Of a stretch of DNA of 64,000 bases, positions 58,077 through 64,000 are shown in pieces. Numbering within the stretch: the stretch's first letter is position 1; each line of letters starts with the position of its first letter. Source of the stretch: JBDWFY01 sp965275915 (GTDB lineage: Bacteria; Pseudomonadota; Alphaproteobacteria; Rhizobiales; Stappiaceae). The position numbers were made by a program, and so were the translations under genes. The notes beneath the pieces are model-generated. The model had not been told where the DNA came from, did not search any database, and saw only the letters and a program-made list of their open reading frames with translations. Location of the stretch: contig CBDHYI010000008.1 of the NCBI GenBank assembly GCA_965275915.1, positions 806,001 to 870,000 on the forward strand, given 5' to 3'.

Positions 58077-60422
58077 TCAGAACCGGAAACTCACGCCCGC
58101 CCGGCCCGAGAGCTGGTAGGAACCGACCGTGTCGATCAGTCCCTCGGTGCCGGCTGTCAGCACAAATCCACTGCCGGTGTCATACTCGCCCGAAAGACCG
58201 GCATAGCCGCCGAATGTGTCGTCATCGCCGCCGGGATTGAAGCTGATATTCTGGCCAAGCAGGGCACCGTCGATGGTCTCGCCGCCAAAGTTTGTCCGCG
58301 CCTCGATACCGGCCTTGACGCGGTAGCGGAAAGCGGAGCCGTCGGCAAACACAGTTTCGTAAGGCGCAGCCACCTGAAGCCGGGCAACACCGATGTGAAC
58401 ATCCCGGTCATCGACGGTCAGCGGTGCGGTGGTGCCGCTTTCGGTATAACCATCCAGAAACAGGCCCGCATAGCGGAGGGACAGGCTGCCTTCCAGCCGC
58501 CGGCCCATAAGGACTGCCGGTTTGGTGACGGTCAGTTCAGGCGACACAAACCAGCCGCTGAAATCGGCTGTCGCCGTTTCAAGTCCGCCTGCAGCCACGT
58601 TGTTGGCAACGGAGCGTTCCTGTTCAAACTCCGAATACCCCGCCGTCAGGGCAACATCGAAGATCAGACCCGCCCGCAGCAGAGAGGCATAGGAACCGAC
58701 AAAGAAGCTCCGGCTGTCCGTTTCCTGTGAGTTGAACTCCGCCTCAACCCCGCCCCAGGCCGCACCGCCGAAGAACCCGGCCCTGAGATCGTCCCTGAGA
58801 AGATCATCCGCCCCGATCACGAACCCGCCGACCCACTGATCGGTCTCAACCGCAGGCGAACTGGCGTCCTGCTGCCGGTAGGACCCGAAGCCCTCGGTCC
58901 AGAACGGATGGCCGGGATCGGACTGCGCACCATCGACTGCCCCGCTGGTGGTCACGGCAGCGGCCGCACCGTTCCGCACACCTGACAGCCGATTTTCCAG
59001 CGCCGAAGAAATCCCGCCGGTCAGGTCGGCAAGCTGCTCATCCTGGGTCGACAGATTGGTCGGATCGACAACGGCGACTTGCAGGCCGCGGGTAGCCATC
59101 GGTGCTCCGTTGGGATTGATGGTTCCGGGCAAAGCACCTGTCAGCGTTTTGTTGATCGACAAACCGTTTTCGACAACCAGAGCCAGGCTTGGCAGGTTCC
59201 CCAAAAACTCGATGCCGCCTTCAATCACCGAACCCGGCTGCAGGGTCAGAATGCTGTCGTCCCCTCCCAGCAGAATGGCGATATCATTCGACTTTACGTA
59301 ACCGGAGTTGAAAACGCGGCCGTTATCGCCAAGGGCGGAAATAGCTTTTGCGTCGAACCCCAATGCGATGATCGACCCGTTGTTGTAAATAATTGCATTG
59401 AATCCGAGAGATTCGGCCCCGTGGGCCTCCAAGCCGAATGTTCTGATGACACCGTTATTTATGATCGTGCTGCCCGCTGCGTTGCTCGTAAGTTCGATTC
59501 CGTGGGCTTGTAAACCCGCGGTGTTCAAAGCACCGTAATTCACAATCCAACTTGAGCTGCCGGCAACGGTTATGCCATGCGCCTCTCCACCGACGGTGTT
59601 GATCGTTCCGCTGTTGTTTACTGTGCTCGACACACCGGTTGATTGTACCCCGTGAGCATTGATGCCTGCGGTATCGATGCTGTTTGTATTGACTATCGTG
59701 CTTGAATCGCCGGTGGACTCGACTCCATGGGCATTAATGGCACCTGTCTCGATAGCGCCCGCGTTTTTTATCGAGCTTGAAGCCCCATTTGACTCAATGC
59801 CGTGAGCAGTCTGCCCGCCTGTCCTGATTGTTCCAAGGTTAATGATATTCGCACGAAGCCCCGTGGACGTCGATTGAATGCCATGGGAACCAACACCCAA
59901 AGTGGTAACTGCGTTTTGATTGACAATCAGCGCATCGACGCCTCCAGAAAGGATGGCGATTGCGTTGTTTCCACGAGTAATGATGAAACCGGTGTTGTCG
60001 ATTGACACATTGGCGCCCGTCGAGCGAATTCCGCGTGAATCTCCGACGGCGCCTGCATCAATCGTGCCACTATTGCTAATGGTTGCATTGGACCCGGTTG
60101 AGTCAACGCCGATTGTAAGAAATCCGGCTCCAATAATATCTCCGGCATTTGTAAGTATCTGATTGTTGCCATTCATCGCGACTGCGGTTGAAACAAGTCC
60201 GCTTACGTTGATCGCCCCTCCAAGTTCAATCAGGCCGGTATCGCCGTCATTGTTCATTGTCTTCGCCCTTTCGACAGCACCATCCGGCACCACAAAACTC
60301 TGGGCGAAGGCGGGTCCACTCGGTATGACCGACAGGCTGACTGCAAGCGCACAGACGCCGGCGCTTCCGGCGGCCGAGTTCAGCAGGCAATTTTTAAATG
60401 AAGATAAACGGAGCTTTTTCAT
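58077..60422 (-). CDS. Large autotransporter with beta-helix passenger and C-terminal barrel
   Basis: A 781-residue type V protein. ATG 60422 (MKKLRLSSFKNCLLNSAAGS) gives a long signal peptide cut after PAFA at about residue 40. Residues 50-400 are a beta-helical passenger with repeats of about 25-27 residues of the form SNNGTI-x-GGxxAHGI (for example RTGGQTAHGIESNGASSSI and INAHGVESTGDSSTIVNTNS). The C-terminal barrel, about residues 500-781, contains FWTEGFGSYRQQD and ends in GRAGVSFRF. The passenger repeats differ from the shorter autotransporter at 38999 but share the NxGxI pattern. The gene is on the minus strand with an AT-rich upstream region. Confidence 0.87.
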   Translation of the reverse strand: MKKLRLSSFKNCLLNSAAGSAGVCALAVSLSVIPSGPAFAQSFVVPDGAVERAKTMNNDGDTGLIELGGAINVSGLVSTAVAMNGNNQILTNAGDIIGAGFLTIGVDSTGSNATISNSGTIDAGAVGDSRGIRSTGANVSIDNTGFIITRGNNAIAILSGGVDALIVNQNAVTTLGVGSHGIQSTSTGLRANIINLGTIRTGGQTAHGIESNGASSSIKNAGAIETGAINAHGVESTGDSSTIVNTNSIDTAGINAHGVQSTGVSSTVNNSGTINTVGGEAHGITVAGSSSWIVNYGALNTAGLQAHGIELTSNAAGSTIINNGVIRTFGLEAHGAESLGFNAIIYNNGSIIALGFDAKAISALGDNGRVFNSGYVKSNDIAILLGGDDSILTLQPGSVIEGGIEFLGNLPSLALVVENGLSINKTLTGALPGTINPNGAPMATRGLQVAVVDPTNLSTQDEQLADLTGGISSALENRLSGVRNGAAAAVTTSGAVDGAQSDPGHPFWTEGFGSYRQQDASSPAVETDQWVGGFVIGADDLLRDDLRAGFFGGAAWGGVEAEFNSQETDSRSFFVGSYASLLRAGLIFDVALTAGYSEFEQERSVANNVAAGGLETATADFSGWFVSPELTVTKPAVLMGRRLEGSLSLRYAGLFLDGYTESGTTAPLTVDDRDVHIGVARLQVAAPYETVFADGSAFRYRVKAGIEARTNFGGETIDGALLGQNISFNPGGDDDTFGGYAGLSGEYDTGSGFVLTAGTEGLIDTVGSYQLSGRAGVSFRF

Positions 60423-60795
60423 TGGCGCACTCAATGACTGAAATTTCGGTTTCACCGCCAATCGCAGAAACGAACGACAGTGCATGAGCATATAAAGTGA
60501 CCTTGGCGGAGAAACGGTTCTCTGCCGGAGATCTTCCAAATATGACTGTTTTTGCAACTGTGATCGTTCTTTCACTCACCGCAACCGGGAGTATTTATTG
60601 ATTCCCTCGTACGATGCGAATTAGGTGCAAAGGTGGCAGAAGGAGGGTAGAATTGCAACGTCCAACTTTAGAGTGTGGACCCATATTTGCGACATTATCA
60701 ACCGGATTCAGATTGCCGCAGCGGCAATTGTTTTTTTGATAAGCCGCATCCCGGTCAATCCCCTGATCCAGCGGACGAATTACACTGCCGCAGGG
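60423..60795. other. Upstream region of large autotransporter
   Basis: These 373 bases separate the autotransporter start (60422) and the kinase gene end (60796), both on the minus strand. They must hold the autotransporter promoter. No gene or structured RNA is recognised. Confidence 0.4.
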
Positions 60796-61719
60796 TTATC
60801 GAACCGCCTTGAAAAGGTCCTGCGCAACAAGCGCGCCGGGATTGCGGATAACTGTTGCTGCGCATGTTTGCGCAGCTTTGACGGACGCAGCGATGTCACC
60901 ATTTTGCGCAAAACATGCCAGAAAGGCACCGTTGAAGGAATCACCCGCACCGGTTGTATCGACGGGGCTTTTGACAGCGTTCGTCGGATAGTCGGTGGCG
61001 GTCCCTTTGTGTCCGATCAGAACGCTGGCGGGGCCGTTTTTCAGAACGACAAGCGTCTCGGGATTTTGGCCGTAGCGTTTGAGCGTCGCCTGCGGTGACG
61101 GATCGCCGAAAGCAGCTGCTTCGTCGTCAAAGCTCGGCAGAACAATCGTTGCATGGTTGGCCGCGTGCTGGATGGCGTCCTGCATGTGTCCGGGCGAAGC
61201 CCAAAGAATGGGGCGGATGTTGGGATCAAACGCGACGATGTTCCCGGCATCTCTGGCGGAGGCAAGGCAAGACAGGAGAAACCCGGTGTCGTCCGGCGGC
61301 AGGATTGCCAATGTTATGCCGGAGAAATAGATCAGCGAGGCCCCGTCGATGGCCCGCTTCAGCGCAGGTCTGTCCCGTGCCAGCAGGCGGGCAGCGGATG
61401 TTTCCCGCCAGTAGGAAAAACTCCGCTCGCCGTCATCAAGATGGATCATGTAAAGGCCGGGCCGCCTGTCGGCGATTCTTGAAATCGATTCGCAGTCAAT
61501 GCCCGCCATTCCTATGAATGACAGCATCTGGTCCGACATCGGATCAGTGCCAACGGCGGTGTGGAATGCAACGGTCCATTCTTTCTCCGCCATTGCCCGG
61601 GCGTACCAAAGCGTATTGAACACGTCGCCGGCAAAGGATTGTCTGAGCAAGCCGTCGCCCGCGCCAGACAACTCGACCATGCATTCGCCGATACCCAGAA
61701 AACGGTTTTTCGCAGTCAT
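60796..61719 (-). CDS. PfkB-family sugar kinase, KdgK-like
   Basis: A 307-residue carbohydrate kinase of the ribokinase/PfkB fold. It opens GIGECMVELSGAGDG (as in 2-keto-3-deoxygluconate kinase), has the substrate lid GDVFNTLWYARAMA, ETSAARLLARDR and the anion-hole/catalytic motif VDTTGAGDSFNGAFLAC (about residues 252-268) with Asp as base. KdgK phosphorylates 2-keto-3-deoxygluconate for the Entner-Doudoroff-type route. The specificity assignment rests on the N-terminal ECMVEL and DVFNT motifs and is moderate. A 12-bp palindrome TAAATCGATTTA lies 105 bases upstream (61824-61835). Confidence 0.82.
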   Translation of the reverse strand: MTAKNRFLGIGECMVELSGAGDGLLRQSFAGDVFNTLWYARAMAEKEWTVAFHTAVGTDPMSDQMLSFIGMAGIDCESISRIADRRPGLYMIHLDDGERSFSYWRETSAARLLARDRPALKRAIDGASLIYFSGITLAILPPDDTGFLLSCLASARDAGNIVAFDPNIRPILWASPGHMQDAIQHAANHATIVLPSFDDEAAAFGDPSPQATLKRYGQNPETLVVLKNGPASVLIGHKGTATDYPTNAVKSPVDTTGAGDSFNGAFLACFAQNGDIAASVKAAQTCAATVIRNPGALVAQDLFKAVR

Positions 61720-61823
61720 GGACTTAAACTTTTAAAAATGGCGTTGCTATGAAGGCCTTCCGGGGCACGGGACTGAGGGACCGTGCCGCAGCGGACCGAC
61801 GGGATGCTGCGGAACGATAAAAC

Positions 61824-61835
61824 TAAATCGATTTA
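61824..61835. promoter_or_regulatory. LacI-like palindrome upstream of KdgK-like kinase
   Basis: TAAATCGATTTA is a perfect 12-bp palindrome with central ATCGAT, the same core as the Gnt-type site at 28482. It lies 105 bases before the kinase start on its upstream side. A LacI-family regulator could bind here; this is suggested by form only. Confidence 0.45.
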
Positions 61836-61886
61836 AATATCAACCGTCCTGACACGCAAAATCCGTTTCTTCGGGATATTTTTTCA

Positions 61887-63257
61887 TCAGGCGGAAACGT
61901 GTTCCGGTTCGATCATCACGTGGATAACCCAGAGAGAGGCAAGGATTAGAAGTGCGGTCAGCAGGAAGCTTGCCCAGTAGGCGCCCGTTGCGGCGATCAC
62001 GCTGCCGCAAACAGCAACGCCGATGGTTCCGCCGACCATCTGGATCGTGAGATTAACACCGCTGGCCTGACCCAGTTTCGATTTCGGCACCGCGCTCATC
62101 AGCGCCCGGCGGGCCGGAACTGCACAGAAGGGAAGTGTCGCACCCCAGAGGATCAGCGGCAGGAACGCCCAGAATGTCTCAAAGAAACTCAGAAGCGCAA
62201 ACAGGAGGACAGACAGGCCGTTCAGGCCGAAACCGAGCAAAAGGGGCGGTCGCGATCCATATTCGTCGGTAATTTTGCCCGCAACAAGCGAGGTTGCGAG
62301 CGTGGGAAGAATGCCGACCATCACAAGCAGGCCGGAATTGATCGGCGAAAGTCCGACCTTCTCCTGAAGATACATCGCGGCGAAGACGAAGATCACGATC
62401 TTGTTGAATTGGAAGACGAAAAAAGACAAGACGCCGCCGGTGAACGGGCGGATGGACAGGAGGTCCAATTCGATCAGCGGGTCGTTGCTGTAGACCTCGT
62501 AAATGTAAAAACCGACGAGAAGGCCAAGACCGGCAACCAGAAGCATCAGTGAAAGCGGATTGAACCAGCCCCAGTCCGCTCCCTGCATCAGGAACATTGT
62601 CAGTGCGATCAAACCAAAGAAAAGCGTGACAAAGCCCTTGAAATCGAAAGGAGGAGCCTTTGCCTCTTTTTCTATGTCGACTTGCGGGTCCTGCCACAGC
62701 ACGACAATGAGAAAGGCAATGGCGGCCACAATGGGAACGTTGATCAGAAAGACCGCGCGCCAGGTGACAATCTCGGAAAACAGCCCGCCCACAAGCGGTC
62801 CGCTGGACATGAAAATCGCGCCAACGGTCGTCTGGATACCGAACGCCTTGCCCCGTTGTTCAGGTGGAAAACTGGCTGTGATCATGGCGATCGATGTCGG
62901 AAACAGCAGTGCTGATCCAATTCCCTGGATACCGCGCGCGACGATCAATCCAGCACCGTTCGGCGTCAGGCCCGCGCCCAATGAGGCGACTGCGAAAAAA
63001 GCGGCGCCAAGCAGAAAAACACGCTTATGACCGAGTCTGTCGCTGAGGCGGCCCGCCGCGGCGACACAGCAGGTAAATGTCAGGAGATAGGCGTTAACGA
63101 CCCAGTGACTGCCCACGGCACTCATAGCCAGATCGTTGCGGATGGTGGGGAGGGCGGTTCCCACGACTGTTTCGTCAAGGACAATCAGGCCCATAACGCC
63201 GCTTAGGGCGCCAAGCAGCCACCAGACGCTCTTCCCGCCGAAAAGTCCTTCCCGCAT
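61887..63257 (-). CDS. MFS drug transporter, DHA2-like
   Basis: A 456-residue major facilitator protein. ATG 63257 (MREGLFGGKSVWWLLGALSG) has GGAGGG 6 bases upstream; the longer frame lacks it. It has up to 14 helices typical of the DHA2 group: VLDETVVGTALPTIRNDLAM (motif D1 with Asp-Glu), GRLSDRLGHKRVFLLGA (motif A, about 69-85), GRGIQGIGSALLFPTSIAMI-type helix 4 text (ARGIQGIGSALLFP) and GPLVGGLFSEIVTWRAVFLI (motif C). It exports drugs or lipophilic ions by proton antiport. It is not linked with the kinase gene (gap 167 bases). Confidence 0.9.
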   Translation of the reverse strand: MREGLFGGKSVWWLLGALSGVMGLIVLDETVVGTALPTIRNDLAMSAVGSHWVVNAYLLTFTCCVAAAGRLSDRLGHKRVFLLGAAFFAVASLGAGLTPNGAGLIVARGIQGIGSALLFPTSIAMITASFPPEQRGKAFGIQTTVGAIFMSSGPLVGGLFSEIVTWRAVFLINVPIVAAIAFLIVVLWQDPQVDIEKEAKAPPFDFKGFVTLFFGLIALTMFLMQGADWGWFNPLSLMLLVAGLGLLVGFYIYEVYSNDPLIELDLLSIRPFTGGVLSFFVFQFNKIVIFVFAAMYLQEKVGLSPINSGLLVMVGILPTLATSLVAGKITDEYGSRPPLLLGFGLNGLSVLLFALLSFFETFWAFLPLILWGATLPFCAVPARRALMSAVPKSKLGQASGVNLTIQMVGGTIGVAVCGSVIAATGAYWASFLLTALLILASLWVIHVMIEPEHVSA

Positions 63258-63437
63258 TCTCGCCCTCCGAGGGTGTGGGTCCAGAAAAGTTTCAAAAAAG
63301 GTATGAGCCGATTGGTCTGGACACAAGGTAAAAATTCGCGGAAAGTCATTCAGTTTTCAAGAACTTGCAACGCGTTAGCGGGGCCAATCGGCATCTGCAA
63401 TTTTAAATATATATGAGCTCTCAACCTGGGGTGGTTT

Positions 63438-63493
63438 AAGGAATTAAAGTCCCCGAAAGAGGGTTCATACCCTAAGAGGAACTTCAATTCCTT
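63438..63493. repeat. Nested inverted repeat, possible structured RNA or terminator
   Basis: AAGGAATTAAAGT (63438-63450) pairs with ACTTCAATTCCTT (63481-63493) with one mismatch, and AGGGT (63460-63464) with ACCCT (63469-63473) inside, giving a two-level hairpin of 56 bases. It lies between the MFS gene and the last gene of the window, 25 bases beyond the stop of the latter, so it may end that transcript. The inner loop resembles a T-arm but no tRNA can be built around it. Confidence 0.55.
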
Positions 63494-63518
63494 CTCGCGA
63501 GCGTTTGCCTCGGTCAGA

Positions 63519-64000
63519 TCAGCCGTTTTCGTATAACGCTTTTGCAGGCGGAGCGGCATCGCCCGCGCTCGCCGCGTCAATTTCGGACAAAAGATCGACC
63601 AACCGATCCTCCCAGGACGGTATGGAGCCTGTTTGTGCGTAGGCGAGCCGTTCCAGCCCAAAGCCCGCTGCCTCGGAGGTTTCAGGTTCCAGAACCAGTT
63701 CACCGATTTCCGTCATACTGGAAGGAACCGGATGAGAGAATTTTCCGTCCGGGCGGGTATCGTCAAGGCAATAATGAGTGCCCGCGGTCAGGAGCACCGG
63801 TGCGTTCTTATCTCCGGGGTTTTGAAAGTAACCGGATCCGTCTTTTGCGCTGCGGGCTTCCTGATCGTCTCTGATGTAAACCTGCTTCGCCCAATCTATA
63901 CCGTTTTCCTCCAGAACAGACCGATACTCTTCGAAAGCGGGCACACTGACAAATGCCAGGCGTTCTGCGTCAAGTTCCAGCGGTCCCGTAAGCGTATTCA
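63519..64000 (-). CDS. Unknown protein, N-terminus outside window
   Basis: The C-terminal 159 residues of a minus-strand protein; the frame is open to base 64000, so the start lies outside. The visible text (LTGPLELDAERLAFVSVPAF, EENGIDWAKQVYIRDDQEA, DKNAPVLLTAGTHYCLDDTR, EIGELVLEPETSEAAGFGLE, SIPSWEDRLVDLLSEIDAAS) is acidic, soluble and not repetitive. I recognise no family. The C-terminus ends GDAAPPAKALYENG before a nested hairpin at 63438-63493. Confidence 0.6.
   Translation of the reverse strand, partial: NTLTGPLELDAERLAFVSVPAFEEYRSVLEENGIDWAKQVYIRDDQEARSAKDGSGYFQNPGDKNAPVLLTAGTHYCLDDTRPDGKFSHPVPSSMTEIGELVLEPETSEAAGFGLERLAYAQTGSIPSWEDRLVDLLSEIDAASAGDAAPPAKALYENG

Noticed and set aside
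63438..63493. tRNA gene
   Set aside because: Only a T-arm-like piece is seen; no acceptor stem, D-arm or anticodon arm can be fitted.

Overview
The window reads as chromosomal DNA of an alphaproteobacterium, most likely from the Hyphomicrobiales (Rhizobiales) or a close relative. The evidence is indirect: a two-barrel Omp25-type surface protein, a GcvA-type LysR regulator, pseudoazurin, CaiB-type CoA transferase, the PrkA/YeaH/SpoVR stress trio, several UgpC/MalK-type sugar importer genes and evenly moderate-to-high GC coding DNA. I could not place the genus. I found no rRNA, tRNA, CRISPR array, transposase, integrase or phage structural gene; both window ends cut through a gene.

Layout. 1-4.0 kb: a co-directional run of an adenylation enzyme (cut at base 1), a membrane oxidoreductase-like protein, an enoyl-CoA hydratase and, after a small gap, a PNPOx-fold protein. 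4.0-15.5 kb: outer membrane barrel, a frameshifted monooxygenase-like gene, a secreted beta-barrel protein, two tiny paralogous membrane proteins beside a LysR regulator, a DUF4399 protein, an ECF sigma/anti-sigma pair, a methyltransferase, and a CaiB-GST-glyoxalase run. 15.5-20.2 kb: spoVR-yeaH-prkA operon. 20.7-25.4 kb: a GNAT gene, then an iron/siderophore-type ABC importer operon that ends with pseudoazurin and a Cys-rich unknown. 25.5-28.4 kb: small lipoprotein, M42 peptidase, the guanidinium exporter SugE under a guanidine-II riboswitch, and a LacI-family regulator. 28.5-34 kb: a sugar ABC importer (ATPase, binding protein, two permeases) with a Gnt-type operator in front and a cytochrome b561 gene fused to its 3' end by a 1-base overlap. 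34-49.6 kb: mostly housekeeping and accessory metabolism (TenA, patatin, cold shock, ChaC, YafJ-type amidotransferase, Lrp, autotransporter, Bcr/CflA pump, TAT-exported phosphoesterase, fatty acid desaturase, acyl-CoA ligase, deaminase). 49.9-50.6 kb: two tandem 50-residue paralogues, each with its own leader and terminator. 50.6-57.9 kb: esterase, dienelactone hydrolase, two tandem membrane-anchored patatins, a secreted unknown, a class III adenylate cyclase and a DUF805 protein. 58-64 kb: a large autotransporter, a KdgK-type sugar kinase, an MFS pump and a partial unknown gene.

Repeats. Two copies of a large imperfect palindrome (4007-4277 and 10657-10830) share ends of the type GGCTCAGGAC...GTCCTGAGCC; two short single ends of the same kind lie at 12157 and 13108 around the methyltransferase gene. 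They look like a non-coding intergenic repeat family.

The most interesting points, in my view, are the bacterial split version of an adenylation/TmpA-like membrane oxidoreductase pair, the ABC importer with pseudoazurin and a Cys-rich unknown behind a perfect 13-bp palindrome, the two families of tiny paralogous proteins (8.1-8.9 kb and 49.9-50.6 kb), and the riboswitch-controlled SugE. None of these is proven to be a new system; functions beyond family level are inference.
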